Assembly (NCBI RefSeq): GCF_014202905.1 | Contig: NZ_JACHHY010000025.1 | Location: 1 to 54,407, forward strand | Length of the DNA: 54,407 nt | Source: Chitinivorax tropicus | GTDB lineage: Bacteria > Pseudomonadota > Gammaproteobacteria > Burkholderiales > SCOH01 | Direction of reading: 5' to 3' | Shown here: positions 26,014 to 35,274 of the stretch, piece by piece | How the letters are laid out: every line of letters starts with the position of its first letter | How positions within the stretch are numbered: position 1 is the first letter of the stretch | The notes under the pieces: generated by a model | Told to the model about the DNA's origin: nothing | Database searches by the model: none | The model's input: the letters and a program-made list of their open reading frames with translations, nothing else | Made by a program: the position numbers and the translations under genes

Positions 26014-28686
26014 TTAGAACTTATACGATGCAGAACCGTAAAAAGTTCTACCCAGGGGGTCTGTGTAGCGGTTATCAAACCCAAGCTGGTGCCCGCCTTG
26101 CGTTTTCACAGTAAAGGGCGGGCGTGTGTTGAACATGTTCTTGATACCGAACGTCAGCTCCAATGATTTGATACCAGCATACCGTGTCTGCCAGTCATAG
26201 GTACGGTAACCAGCAACGTACCTCGTGAGGTTATAGGTTTGCCCGGTTGCCAGATTATCGACATCTTGCGGCTGGTCCCAGTATCCAGACTTGTAGTTGA
26301 TGGTAAAGGTATTTGAAAACTTACCGACATCCCATGTATTGATCAGCCGCCCTGAGAATTTAAAGGTCACCTCGGAGTCATTGTAACGGCCCAGGTTATT
26401 GAAGATGCCGTCACCAGGTGTTCGCTCGTAATCATTCTTCAGCATGTATGTGGCGATCAGCTGGGTTCCAAACCGTCCCACGCCGGAATTGACCGACAAT
26501 TTTGAGTCAAAGTCGATGCCTCGCGTTATCTTCTTCCCCAAATTATTGTTTTTCAACAAGATTGCCAGATTCGTGGCATTAGATAGCGGATCCGTGTAGA
26601 GGATATAGAGGTCGCGATACTTTTGTGCATTCCCAAAGACGACATCCTCCTGAATCTGACCGATGGTGTCTTTCAGGTTGACACTCCAGATATCCACACC
26701 AAATGAGGCATTTTGTGACGGCTCGACTCTGAACCCGAACGTCCATTGTTTTGTTTTTTCCGGTTTCAGATTCGGATTCCCAGCAACGTAGACGTTATAT
26801 TGTGAACCAGGTGGCTGACAGTATTGAGCAAGGGGATCTGACGCTGAGAACGGACAATCATATGTCCCGCCAGTCACACCGAACAACTGTTGGACATCCA
26901 GCATTTGCGCAACGGATGGCGCCCTGAACCCACTTCCCACAGAACCACGTAGTAGTAAAGCGCTGACCGGCTGGTATCGGACGGAAAGCTTGTAGTTGGT
27001 AGAGCCACCGATCTTCTGATACCGGTCATGCCGTAATGACCCGGTCAGCTCCAGATCTTTGATGACTGGCGCAACGATCTCAGCGAATGTTCCCCATGCA
27101 TTTCTCGTCTTGTCCCACCCGAGATCCTGTGAATCATCACCGGCAATCCCGTTGGCTACGCCCTTCGCCAACTCACCGGGTGTGTATTTGGTCCCCTCCC
27201 GCCAGGCATTGATACCCGCCCCCATCTGAACCGAGCCGCCTGCGATCTCCATCAACTCCCGCGAGCCGTGCAATCCAAAGAACGTCAGTGAGCTCTCTCG
27301 CTCCTTGAACTTGCCTTTCGACAAAGCCTGCTCAATTGCAGCCTTGCCCGCCGCGCTTTGCCCACCGGGCTCGACAAAGGGGTTGATCAAACCGGAATCC
27401 AACGCGTCTTTCAGCTCATTTCGTTTCAGCCAACCAGCCAGATGTGTCTGCGTCCATTCATTGACGGAATGCGTCAGCGATGTCGTGTAATCCCACCCTG
27501 CGAGCGTCCCCCTCAGCCCTACATTCAGGTGCTTGGCGACATTCTCGTCCTCAGACGTACGATTGCCTGCATCAACGGCCCGCCATCTGGCGCTTACATC
27601 ACCAGTCGCGCCCAATGACTGGGCGATACTATAGAAGGGTGAAGTGGTCGGGACAGGAATATCAACCGGTGCAGGTGCAATTCTAGAGGTCACCTGAAAC
27701 CTGGAGATCATTGCGTCAGCAAAGAGTGTATGTTTATCGCCCAACGACTTGTTCACCGACAACAAGAAGTTGTCACGCTTGGCCTCTGGGTTGATTTCAA
27801 TGGTACTGGTGTAGTCAAAGTAACATGCCGTACCCACTTGCTGGTGCGTCGGCGGGCACTTTCCGTTTGCCACGAGGTAGGGGTTTTTCAGCACGCCTCC
27901 AATCAATACGTTTGCGGGCACGCCTCTTGTGGAGCCATTGAAAAACTCATGCGGCTGCCCTTCGTGATCAAAGTGCAGAATCCCGGTTTTGGCAAAGTCA
28001 CGATCCGTCGCCTTCAACTGCTTGGTCTGATCATGACTGAAAGAGGCCAGGATATTGAATCCGTCCTCCTGCAGATTCCCAAAACCCTTGACGATGGAAA
28101 ACCGTTTCTCTCCCCCGCCATCACTCGAAGGATGGGAAATCGAAACCGATACATCCCCAGCAGTCTGGTTGTTCCTCAGAATGAAATTGATAACACCCGC
28201 CACGGCATCTGACCCATATAAGGCGGATGCGCCATCAGTCAGCACCTCAACACGCTCCACTGCGGCCAGGGGGATGGTATTCAGGTCGATGCCAGCCAAA
28301 GCACCCGTCATCTCCTGGCCAGCAAACGTCGCGACACGCCGCCCGTTCAACAGCACCAAGGTACGCGTTTCGCCAACATTATGGATGGACGCTCCTCCAA
28401 AGCCATTTCCCCCGCCCCCGGCGGACTGGGACACCGCTGTAAAACCCTGTATTGCAGGTAGCTTCTGAATCAACTCAGTCACCGAGACGGCCCCAGTCTT
28501 CGCAATTTCCGTCTTGCTGAATGTTTGAACAGGTACAGAGCCTTCCTTGGCAATCCGTTTGATACTCGAACCGGTCACCTCGATCCGCTCTGCTTTTTTG
28601 GCTGTCTCCTCTTCAGCAGATACCGACTGAATCAAACTCACATAACCAATAGCCGCCATGGCCAACGTCAAGCGTTTCATCTTCAT
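26014..28686 (-). CDS. TonB-dependent outer-membrane receptor
   Basis: This 890-residue receptor has a signal peptide (RLTLAMAAIGYVSLIQSVSA) and a TonB-box-like segment (ERIEVTGSSIKRIAKEG). The plug domain (residues about 40-165) contains LVLLNGRRVATFAG, VERVEVLTDGASALYGSDAV and AGVINFILR. The long beta-barrel ends in FYGSASYKF, with the terminal Phe used for outer-membrane assembly. I chose the ATG at 28686, which has AGGGGA upstream; the frame is open to 28833 but that part does not look coded. It is a paralogue of the next receptor. The exbB-exbD-tonB operon lies just downstream. The ligand is unknown; peptides are a guess from the neighbouring genes. Confidence 0.94.
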   Translation of the reverse strand: MKMKRLTLAMAAIGYVSLIQSVSAEEETAKKAERIEVTGSSIKRIAKEGSVPVQTFSKTEIAKTGAVSVTELIQKLPAIQGFTAVSQSAGGGGNGFGGASIHNVGETRTLVLLNGRRVATFAGQEMTGALAGIDLNTIPLAAVERVEVLTDGASALYGSDAVAGVINFILRNNQTAGDVSVSISHPSSDGGGEKRFSIVKGFGNLQEDGFNILASFSHDQTKQLKATDRDFAKTGILHFDHEGQPHEFFNGSTRGVPANVLIGGVLKNPYLVANGKCPPTHQQVGTACYFDYTSTIEINPEAKRDNFLLSVNKSLGDKHTLFADAMISRFQVTSRIAPAPVDIPVPTTSPFYSIAQSLGATGDVSARWRAVDAGNRTSEDENVAKHLNVGLRGTLAGWDYTTSLTHSVNEWTQTHLAGWLKRNELKDALDSGLINPFVEPGGQSAAGKAAIEQALSKGKFKERESSLTFFGLHGSRELMEIAGGSVQMGAGINAWREGTKYTPGELAKGVANGIAGDDSQDLGWDKTRNAWGTFAEIVAPVIKDLELTGSLRHDRYQKIGGSTNYKLSVRYQPVSALLLRGSVGSGFRAPSVAQMLDVQQLFGVTGGTYDCPFSASDPLAQYCQPPGSQYNVYVAGNPNLKPEKTKQWTFGFRVEPSQNASFGVDIWSVNLKDTIGQIQEDVVFGNAQKYRDLYILYTDPLSNATNLAILLKNNNLGKKITRGIDFDSKLSVNSGVGRFGTQLIATYMLKNDYERTPGDGIFNNLGRYNDSEVTFKFSGRLINTWDVGKFSNTFTINYKSGYWDQPQDVDNLATGQTYNLTRYVAGYRTYDWQTRYAGIKSLELTFGIKNMFNTRPPFTVKTQGGHQLGFDNRYTDPLGRTFYGSASYKF

Positions 28687-28838
28687 CAAGCCGTCCCCTC
28701 TCTTGTGTGTGGGCATTTTTTGTAGCATCACAACGTAAGGGTTTTCCTGTACGTCGCGCGTAAAGTAACAAAAATCCGATTCTGTGAAAAATGCAACTGA
28801 TGCTGCATTGCACACAAATCCACACATCAACAAGAGGA

Positions 28839-28854
28839 AGCAACTTCAATGCCA
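28839..28854 (-). promoter_or_regulatory. Candidate sigma-54 (-24/-12) promoter of the first receptor gene
   Basis: The minus strand reads TGGCATTGAAGTTGCT, matching TGGCAC-N5-TTGCW closely, with GG and GC twelve bases apart as required. It lies about 150 bases upstream of the receptor start. I found no enhancer-binding regulator in the window, so this stays a candidate. Confidence 0.35.
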
Positions 28855-29135
28855 GATTCAAATAAATAAATATTCGAAATAAAAAATATAAAGCCAATTT
28901 GTATTAAATTTTAAAATCAACAGCTTAACCCATACAAATAATCACACGAATGCAAATGGCATCAAACACACTCCGACGTGGTTACTTCATGATCAAACAA
29001 GAAACCCCTATCAAAACAATGTATTTAAAATCAACACCTACAAAACAGCATAAAATTGCGTTTTATGATTTCTTACCGTACCGCAAAATTCGCCATAACA
29101 GATTCATCAGGTTCGACATCTCTGCGCATGGCAAT

Positions 29136-29161
29136 AAAAAAGGGCGGCAATCAAGCCGCCC
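29136..29161 (-). terminator. Terminator of the second TonB-dependent receptor
   Basis: On the minus strand, stem GGGCGGC/GCCGCCC with loop TTGATT is followed by TTTTTT, about 55 bases after the receptor stop. Confidence 0.88.
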
Positions 29162-29216
29162 TGAAATGAAAAATACCTAGGATATCTATTCGAATGCTTA
29201 TACTCCGCTACAGCGC

Positions 29217-31733
29217 TTATTTGAAGCGATAGCTGCCTGCCGCGTAGAAGAAGCGACCACGTGAGGAATACAGCTCAGCAAAGCCCATCTGGGTATTGGA
29301 GTTGCTGTCAGCGTTGGTCAGTGAGAACGGCGGCATTCTGTCTGCAAGGTTCTTGACACCCATATCCAGCTTCACGCCTTTGATCCCTGTGTAGCTGCCA
29401 ACCAGATCCACTTCAGTATGAGATGGAATCTGCCGTGCGTCCGCTGCGACACCATGGGCGGCGGTCGGCAAGTCTGACACATCCTTCAGACCACTGATGG
29501 TGCGGAACGCGGTACTCAACGACCACGTTCCTGCATCCAGGCCCACGCTGAAGGTATTGCGCCAGCGAGCGGTCGGGGTGGTGCCATAGACGCCTGTCAG
29601 ATACTCAAAATCTCCGGCGCCGGTACGCTGTTTGATGTATCGGTAGTAAGTCGCCGCATCACGGAAGGTCAGGGTGCCAAGGCCGGTCTTGAAGCGCAGG
29701 GACATATCGGTATCCAAGCCACGGCTTTCAGTCTGCCCGATATTCCTCAAGGTCTTTGACACAAATGGGCGACCGGTGACCGGATCGCGTCCGAATTGGC
29801 CATTCTTCAACGCCTCCATGGTGGATGGCGAGTTGATCGAGTCTGACTGCTGAATGGCCCACCAATCTACCGACCCAGAGAAAACGCCCAGATCCAAGAC
29901 CGCGCCAATGTTGAAGGTCTTGCCTTTTTCAGGTTTCAGTGCCGGGTTTGCACCACCGATATTGTCGCCTTGTAAGTCACATGTATCTGGCTGCCCAAAG
30001 AACTGGCACTGGTCCTCTGTGAAGTTTGTTGCGCCCTTCTCCTCTGAGCCGTACAGCTGTTTCAGGCCTGGCATCTTGAAGCTGGATGTATAAGATGAAC
30101 GCAGCAACAAATCCTTGGTGGGACGAATGCTCACCGCCACTTTGGGTGAGGTCTTGGAGCCTGTTGGGTAATGGTCATACCGCAGCGCAGTCTGGACCTC
30201 TACCATGTCGGTGACCGGCATGGCCAATTCACCAAATACTGCATAAGCCGAGCGCTTGGCATCGGCAGATGCCTGCTTGATACCACCCAGAACATTGTCA
30301 TTGACCAGGTTCTGATCAGGCCGGTCGCTGAGCTTCTCGGTCCAACGGGAAGCGCCGACTGCATATCCCAGTGGCCCACCACCCAGCTTGAACAGCTCGC
30401 CAGACAGCTTCGCGTCAAGAGAGGTCAGATCATATGTCCCTTCTCTTTTCGGTGAGAGGCGCAAGCTATCCACCAGTGCTGCATCATTGTTACTGATGGT
30501 GGCATCCAGTTTGCCAGACCTGGCGGCAGCCCGGAAATCTTTTTTATTGAAATAGTTGCTGTCGCTATTGGTGACTTTGCTACGGCCTTTGGTGGCGGAA
30601 ACGCTCCAATCAATACCTGCCGTTGCCCCTTCCAGCCCTGCTGTCAGCTGGGTTGTCAGGCTCTTGCGATCGGTAATGCGCGGGCCGCCTTGAACAAATC
30701 GGCCCAGGTATTGCCTGCCATCAGGCAAGATAAAGGTATCGGGCACGGGGTGAGCTTCGAAATGATCTTTGCTTTGCGCCAATACAACCTGCGCACTTGC
30801 TTTGATCGCTTCATTGATTTTCAGCGAACCGACCGACATAAAGGATGTGCGATCCGCGCCATTATAGGCGGTCAGCAGTTCTGCGTTGAAATCATAGCGG
30901 CATGTTCTATTTTTCAACTCTGGAGGGCACGGCTTGACCGTTAGACCTGTCGTTGGATTCCCCTCATTATCAAGAATATTGCCAAAAGGTGATGCAGAGC
31001 TACGGCGATCCGGCCCGCCCAGGCGGCGGAAGTCAACCGACTTGGACAGCTCGCGGTCTTTACGGTAGATCGGGTCACGTTTGAATATATCCAGCGCGGC
31101 AAAGACATTGAAGCCTTGCTCATCGTAATCGCCAAAACCACCGGAAATGGTCGCGCCTTTTTCCGTGCCGTCATGGCGGCTGGATGTACCCAGTCTTCCA
31201 CCAATATCGCCGCCAACGTAGTTTTTCTTGGTGATGAAGTTCATCACCCCTGCGACGGCATCTGCACCATAGATTGCGGAACCGCCGTCCTTCAGCACTT
31301 CCACCCGCTCGATGGCGGAGATGGGAATCATATTGATATCGACAGCATCGCCAGCACCGGAGCTATCTGCCAACGCATTCCGTGGCAATCGCTTGCCATT
31401 CAACAATACCAATACCTGGTTTTCAGCCATCCCGCGCATGCGGACGTTAGCAGTACCCGAGCCGGACGGTGCGTTACTTGCGAGCTCCCCTTGATCAAAG
31501 ATGTCGATGGTTGACATGGTTTTGATCAGCTCGTTGACCGTCGTCGCCCCGGTTTTTTCGATCTGCTTACGTGTCAAGACCTCAATCGGTGCAGGCCCTT
31601 CTTTCGCAACACGTTTGATACTGGAACCCGTTACTTCGATACGCTCTGTCTTGGCGGGCGCCTCGTCAGCAGCCCAGGCAGATGTCGCCAGGCCAATCGT
31701 TGCTACTGCATATGCTAGACGTGTCATCTTCAT
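29217..31733 (-). CDS. TonB-dependent outer-membrane receptor, paralogue of its neighbour
   Basis: This 838-residue receptor has a signal peptide (TRLAYAVATIGLATSAWAA) and ERIEVTGSSIKRVAKEGP, nearly identical to the corresponding segment of the neighbouring receptor. The plug domain has LVLLNGKRLPRNALAD, IERVEVLKDGGSAIYGADAV and AGVMNFITKKN. A full beta-barrel follows, ending YAAGSYRFK, so the last aromatic is followed by a Lys. The ATG at 31733 follows AGGGAGA. The leader just before the start (GAGAGGGAGACGGCTAGC) resembles that of the other receptor, pointing to duplication that included the translation signals. Ligand unknown. Confidence 0.94.
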   Translation of the reverse strand: MKMTRLAYAVATIGLATSAWAADEAPAKTERIEVTGSSIKRVAKEGPAPIEVLTRKQIEKTGATTVNELIKTMSTIDIFDQGELASNAPSGSGTANVRMRGMAENQVLVLLNGKRLPRNALADSSGAGDAVDINMIPISAIERVEVLKDGGSAIYGADAVAGVMNFITKKNYVGGDIGGRLGTSSRHDGTEKGATISGGFGDYDEQGFNVFAALDIFKRDPIYRKDRELSKSVDFRRLGGPDRRSSASPFGNILDNEGNPTTGLTVKPCPPELKNRTCRYDFNAELLTAYNGADRTSFMSVGSLKINEAIKASAQVVLAQSKDHFEAHPVPDTFILPDGRQYLGRFVQGGPRITDRKSLTTQLTAGLEGATAGIDWSVSATKGRSKVTNSDSNYFNKKDFRAAARSGKLDATISNNDAALVDSLRLSPKREGTYDLTSLDAKLSGELFKLGGGPLGYAVGASRWTEKLSDRPDQNLVNDNVLGGIKQASADAKRSAYAVFGELAMPVTDMVEVQTALRYDHYPTGSKTSPKVAVSIRPTKDLLLRSSYTSSFKMPGLKQLYGSEEKGATNFTEDQCQFFGQPDTCDLQGDNIGGANPALKPEKGKTFNIGAVLDLGVFSGSVDWWAIQQSDSINSPSTMEALKNGQFGRDPVTGRPFVSKTLRNIGQTESRGLDTDMSLRFKTGLGTLTFRDAATYYRYIKQRTGAGDFEYLTGVYGTTPTARWRNTFSVGLDAGTWSLSTAFRTISGLKDVSDLPTAAHGVAADARQIPSHTEVDLVGSYTGIKGVKLDMGVKNLADRMPPFSLTNADSNSNTQMGFAELYSSRGRFFYAAGSYRFK

Positions 31734-32173
31734 GCTAGCCGTCTCCCTCTCACTAACTTCGTTGATTCGCGATATTGTTTAAAGTCAGGCGATACCTAAC
31801 GGGTGATAACTTAGCAAGAAAGCCATCAAAATGGCGAGAAACTTGTCAAAGTCAATTATCGGTTGCCACCACTTGAATGAGGTATCACAAGCCGCTCGGA
31901 TGCAGCGCCGCCTCATCCAACCCGCATCAAAACGCTTACAGAGCCTCATAAAAATCGTTAATTATCATGAAATTACAAATCATGACAATTTCAACAGAAA
32001 GCGGACACACCCGCGAGGACATGACATGTTCAATATGCTTTTTCAGATGAACCATGGATAAACCACACAAGAAAGCTAGATAAATTTACAGCCAGTCTTG
32101 TTGCATACATACAACATTTGCTGTGCATTATGTTTTTTCACACCCTTGGTTACGTAGATTGACGAGGTTAAAT
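31734..32173. other. Intergenic region between divergent receptor and SDR genes
   Basis: About 440 bases separate the second TonB-dependent receptor (minus) from the short-chain dehydrogenase (plus). It is AT-rich from about 31930. It must hold both promoters, but I could not assign a clear -35/-10 pair. The open frame 31831-32061 is not convincing. Confidence 0.5.
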
Positions 32174-33067
32174 TTGACTACTTATGGTGATGCAAATCTG
32201 GAAAAATCCACTGGTCGCCGCAGCATCCTGATCACCGGCTGCTCATCCGGCATTGGTCTGGCATGTGCCAAAGGCCTACAGGCGAGAGGCTGGCAGGTCT
32301 TTGCTGGCGCACGTCAGGCCGATGATCTGCATCGGCTGGCACAACTGGGGCTGAGCCCGATCGAGCTGGATGTGACCAATCAGGCGCACATCGAGCGCGC
32401 TTGCGACCATGTCCTCAACATCACCCAGGGCCGGCTGGATGCTTTGTTCAACAATGCTGGCTTCGGGCAGCCCGGCGCGGTCGAGGATCTGCCGATCGCA
32501 GCGGTCAGACGCCAATTTGAAACCAATCTGTTTGGCCCGATAGCGCTGACCAATCGATTGCTGCCCGTCATGCGACGCCAGGGATTTGGTCGGATCATCT
32601 GGAACAGCTCCGTGCTGGGCTTTGCAGCCATGCCGTATCGGGGTGCCTACAATGCCAGCAAGTTTGCGATGGAAGGATGGGTGGATACGCTCAGGCTGGA
32701 GCTGACCGGCAGTCATATCCATGTCTCGTTGATCGAGCCGGGGCCGATCTTGAGCCGCTTTCGTGAGCACGCATACCAGGCCTTTCTCGATCATATCGAC
32801 CGAGATCAAAGCTTTCACCGCGCAGTCTATCTGGAGATGGAAGCACGGCTGACCAAGCCAGGAGCGACAACCGGCTTCACCTTGCCAGCCGAGGCCATCC
32901 TGCCACCGCTGATCCACGCCTTGGAATCACCACGTCCCAAGGCTCGTTACCGCGTCACAAAACCAACCCAATGGTTTGCGATCGCCAAACGGATCTTGCC
33001 GACACGGTGGCTGGATAAGCTGCTGCTTGCGGCGACAGGCGGGGAAAGGCCACCAACCGCACGTTGA
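32174..33067 (+). CDS. Short-chain dehydrogenase/reductase (SDR) family oxidoreductase
   Basis: About 297 residues. The Rossmann NAD(P)-binding motif TGCSSGIG lies near residue 20. It is followed by the NNAGFG motif, the catalytic Ser in WNSSVLGF, and the YNASK active-site Tyr/Lys in GAYNASKFAMEGW. The C-terminal part (SLIEPGPILSRFREHAY) resembles classical SDRs annotated as retinol- or steroid-type dehydrogenases. No ATG precedes the domain. I chose TTG at 32174, which has GAGG six bases upstream; GTG at 32123 is the alternative and would add 17 residues. The substrate cannot be told. Confidence 0.88.
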   Translation: MTTYGDANLEKSTGRRSILITGCSSGIGLACAKGLQARGWQVFAGARQADDLHRLAQLGLSPIELDVTNQAHIERACDHVLNITQGRLDALFNNAGFGQPGAVEDLPIAAVRRQFETNLFGPIALTNRLLPVMRRQGFGRIIWNSSVLGFAAMPYRGAYNASKFAMEGWVDTLRLELTGSHIHVSLIEPGPILSRFREHAYQAFLDHIDRDQSFHRAVYLEMEARLTKPGATTGFTLPAEAILPPLIHALESPRPKARYRVTKPTQWFAIAKRILPTRWLDKLLLAATGGERPPTAR

Positions 33068-33104
33068 TTGCGTGGCTGTGCAGCGCACATTTATCGTTGC
33101 AGTA

Positions 33105-33132
33105 TTCGATTCTGGATCGGCTACGTTATAAT
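33105..33132 (+). promoter_or_regulatory. Candidate sigma-70 promoter of the DUF3460 gene
   Basis: A perfect TATAAT at 33127-33132 is preceded 16 bases upstream by a weak -35 (TTCGAT). The start codon follows 40 bases later, which suits a short leader. Confidence 0.4.
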
Positions 33133-33171
33133 CCAGGTATCTGTATCCATCACCTCGCTAGGTAACGTCTT

Positions 33172-33366
33172 ATGGCAATTGATCGCGAGTACGTCTCCGA
33201 ATTCACGCAATTCATGAATGGTTTTCTGGATAAGAACCCGGAAGTCAAACAATCACAACAGGCCAATCGCGCAACGTGGTGGGATCGGGAAATCGATCGT
33301 GACCTGTACCGCCGCTTCAGCGAATCCCGTGAGAAGCAGAAGCCTTACGTCTATCAGCCTGACTGA
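33172..33366 (+). CDS. DUF3460 family small protein
   Basis: This 64-residue protein matches the pattern of DUF3460, a short cytoplasmic family of betaproteobacteria. It starts with a Y-x-EFTQFMNGF segment, has a central QQANRATWWDREID and a C-terminal QKPYVYQ. AGGTAA precedes the ATG. It is a single-gene unit with a promoter candidate upstream and a strong terminator downstream. The family has no established function. Confidence 0.88.
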   Translation: MAIDREYVSEFTQFMNGFLDKNPEVKQSQQANRATWWDREIDRDLYRRFSESREKQKPYVYQPD

Positions 33367-33383
33367 GCGCAGACACCTGATCT

Positions 33384-33415
33384 ACACAACGGCGCGATAA
33401 CGCGCCGTTTGTGTT
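33384..33415 (+). terminator. Terminator of the DUF3460 gene
   Basis: The stem AACGGCGCG/CGCGCCGTT with loop ATAA is followed by TGTGTTTG. It lies 22 bases after the stop. Confidence 0.75.
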
Positions 33416-33472
33416 TGTACTGACGGCACCATTCATCTTCAAGCCCCGGGCAGAATCAAGGAGGATTGCCAC

Positions 33473-34219
33473 ATGCGATTTGCTGTTCTGTCCGATATTC
33501 ATGGCAATCTGCCCGCACTGGAAGCCGTGCTGGCCGACTTGCCGCGCCATGACATCACGCAGTGGGTCAATCTGGGCGACATCCTCTCTGGCCCACTCTG
33601 GCCTGCCGAGACAGCAGCACGCTTGATGTCGGAAAATGCCGTCACCATCCGTGGCAATCATGAGCGGCAATTGCTGGCGTGTGCTGAGCGCCCGGGCCAG
33701 CCTTCCGATCAATATGCGTTCGATCGCCTGAGCGCACACCAGCTGGCGTGGCTACAAAGTCTTCCGAGTGAGCACTGGTTGGCGCCAGATGTCCTGATGG
33801 TCCATGGCATGCCAGGTGATGACCTGAATTATCTATTGGAAGACGTGGCCCATGGCGGCACGCTTGTCCCACCCGAGGCAACGCTCGAAGCCCGTCTGGG
33901 AAACCATGCCGCGTCACTGGTGCTGTGCGGGCACTCGCATCTGCCACGGGCGGTCTGGCTGAGCAGGGGGATCCTGCTGGTCAATCCTGGCAGTGTCGGT
34001 CTGCAAGGCTACGATGACGATGCGGGTGGGCCGCATCTGGTGCAGAACTATAGCCCACACGCCCGTTATGCCATCTGCGAGCAGCAAGGCGGCCACTGGC
34101 ATGTCCAGCAATTGATGGTGCCCTACGATTGGGATGCCGCCGCCCGACAAGCCGAGCGAAATGGTCGCCCAGATTGGGCGTATGCGTTACGCACCGGTCG
34201 GGCACGTCTACCCGCTTAG
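33473..34219 (+). CDS. Metallophosphoesterase family protein (calcineurin-like)
   Basis: The 248-residue protein has the full set of metallophosphatase motifs in order: DIHGN near residue 8, NLGDI, GNHE (around 61), HGMPGD and GHSHLP. It ends with a domain typical of the YfcE/DUF2437-like phosphodiesterase group (LVNPGSVGLQGYDDDAGGPH shortened: VNPGSVGLQGYDDD). The family hydrolyses phosphomono- or diesters with two metal ions; the substrate is unknown. AGGAGG lies eight bases before the ATG. It converges with metR, 31 bases away. Confidence 0.9.
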   Translation: MRFAVLSDIHGNLPALEAVLADLPRHDITQWVNLGDILSGPLWPAETAARLMSENAVTIRGNHERQLLACAERPGQPSDQYAFDRLSAHQLAWLQSLPSEHWLAPDVLMVHGMPGDDLNYLLEDVAHGGTLVPPEATLEARLGNHAASLVLCGHSHLPRAVWLSRGILLVNPGSVGLQGYDDDAGGPHLVQNYSPHARYAICEQQGGHWHVQQLMVPYDWDAAARQAERNGRPDWAYALRTGRARLPA

Positions 34220-34250
34220 TCGTGGGGGCATGCCCCTCGTCACCACGGCT

Positions 34251-35180
34251 TCAATCGAGTGATTCAATCCCTGGCAAGGTCTGGAAGCAGACATTCCGCA
34301 TTGTCGCCAGGAAGTCCGCCAGATAGGCCCGCCCGGCATCCTGCTGGCGGATCGCGCCATACAAGCGCCCCCACAGCCCCTTGCTGGTAATCGCCTTGGC
34401 CGCAAGATAGCCTCGCTCCACATAGCCTTGCACGGCCCAGGCGGGCAAGGCAGCCACCCCGCGCCGGCTGGCTACCAGTTGCAAGATGGCCACGGTCAAT
34501 TCGCTGGTGCGCCGCGCTGGTGCCACTCCAGCAGGCTTCAAGACCTGCCGGATCAAGTCGAGCATGTCATCTGGCACGGGGTAGGTGATCAGCGTCTCAG
34601 CGGCGAAATCAGCGGCTGCGAGATTCGGTTTGGCCGCCAGCGGATGGTCGTTGGCCACCAGCCCGACGATTTCATACATGAACAAGGGATGGTAGAGCAC
34701 TGCGGTTTCCGTCTCGTCGCGGTCGGACACAATCGCCAGATCTGCTCGATCCTCCAGTAGCAGCCCGACAGGGTCGGCATGAAAGCCCGACACGATATCC
34801 AGCTCGACCTCTGGCCATGCCGCCCGGAATCGATCCATCGCGGGCATCAACCAATCAAAGCAGGTGTGGCATTCCACCGCAATCCGCAGCTGCCCGGCTT
34901 GCCCCTCCAGCAGGCGGGCCAAGTCCCGATCCGCCGCAGCGACCTGGGGCAATACCAGGGTCGCCAATTGCAATAGGCGCTCACCGGCCAGTGTCAGCTT
35001 GATCGGCTGGGTTTTACGATCAAACAGCTCCAGGCCGTAGTGCAGCTCCAGGGCTTTGATCTGGTGCGAAACAGCTGATTGGGTCAAATGCAGACGGGCA
35101 CCCGCGCGAGATACCGAGCCGGTTTCGGCAATCGCTTGCAGCGTACGCAGATGGCGGATTTCAATGATGGACTGAGTCAT
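34251..35180 (-). CDS. metR: LysR-family regulator MetR
   Basis: This 309-residue regulator activates methionine biosynthesis genes, above all metE, using homocysteine as co-effector. The helix-turn-helix region (IIEIRHLRTLQAIAETGSVS, then LTQSAVSHQIKALE) and the effector domain (LRIAVECHTCFDWLMPAMDR) align with E. coli MetR (IAIECHSCIQWLTPAL). I chose the ATG at 35180 (MTQSIIEIRH) over an upstream start at 35231, which would run into the metE promoter. It is divergent from metE with 94 bases between, the classical metR-metE arrangement. Confidence 0.95.
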   Translation of the reverse strand: MTQSIIEIRHLRTLQAIAETGSVSRAGARLHLTQSAVSHQIKALELHYGLELFDRKTQPIKLTLAGERLLQLATLVLPQVAAADRDLARLLEGQAGQLRIAVECHTCFDWLMPAMDRFRAAWPEVELDIVSGFHADPVGLLLEDRADLAIVSDRDETETAVLYHPLFMYEIVGLVANDHPLAAKPNLAAADFAAETLITYPVPDDMLDLIRQVLKPAGVAPARRTSELTVAILQLVASRRGVAALPAWAVQGYVERGYLAAKAITSKGLWGRLYGAIRQQDAGRAYLADFLATMRNVCFQTLPGIESLD

Positions 35181-35192
35181 GAATAGATTTGA
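35180..35192. promoter_or_regulatory. Possible MetR-binding half-matching site in the metR-metE gap
   Basis: The sequence TGAATAGATTTGA fits the MetR consensus TGAA-N5-TTCA except for one base. It overlaps the metR start codon, where autoregulatory sites can lie. A second GATTGAA occurs at 35213-35219. This is a weak match and needs a binding test. Confidence 0.25.
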
Positions 35193-35274
35193 TTGAAACC
35201 ATAAAAATAATGAGATTGAATCATATGCCATATCAGCTCATCATGCAAAGCACTCATACACAAGGGGCTAAGCA

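Larger units (their letters stand above)
28687..29216. other. AT-rich intergenic region between the two receptor genes
   Basis: About 530 bases without a convincing gene. It holds the terminator of the second receptor (29136-29161) and, near 28839-28854, a sigma-54-like promoter candidate for the first receptor. The plus-strand open frame at 28950-29180 runs into the terminator and has no recognisable domain. Confidence 0.55.

Noticed and set aside
28950-29180. Plus-strand open frame of 76 codons between the receptors
   Set aside because: It runs into the terminator of the second receptor and shows no family pattern.
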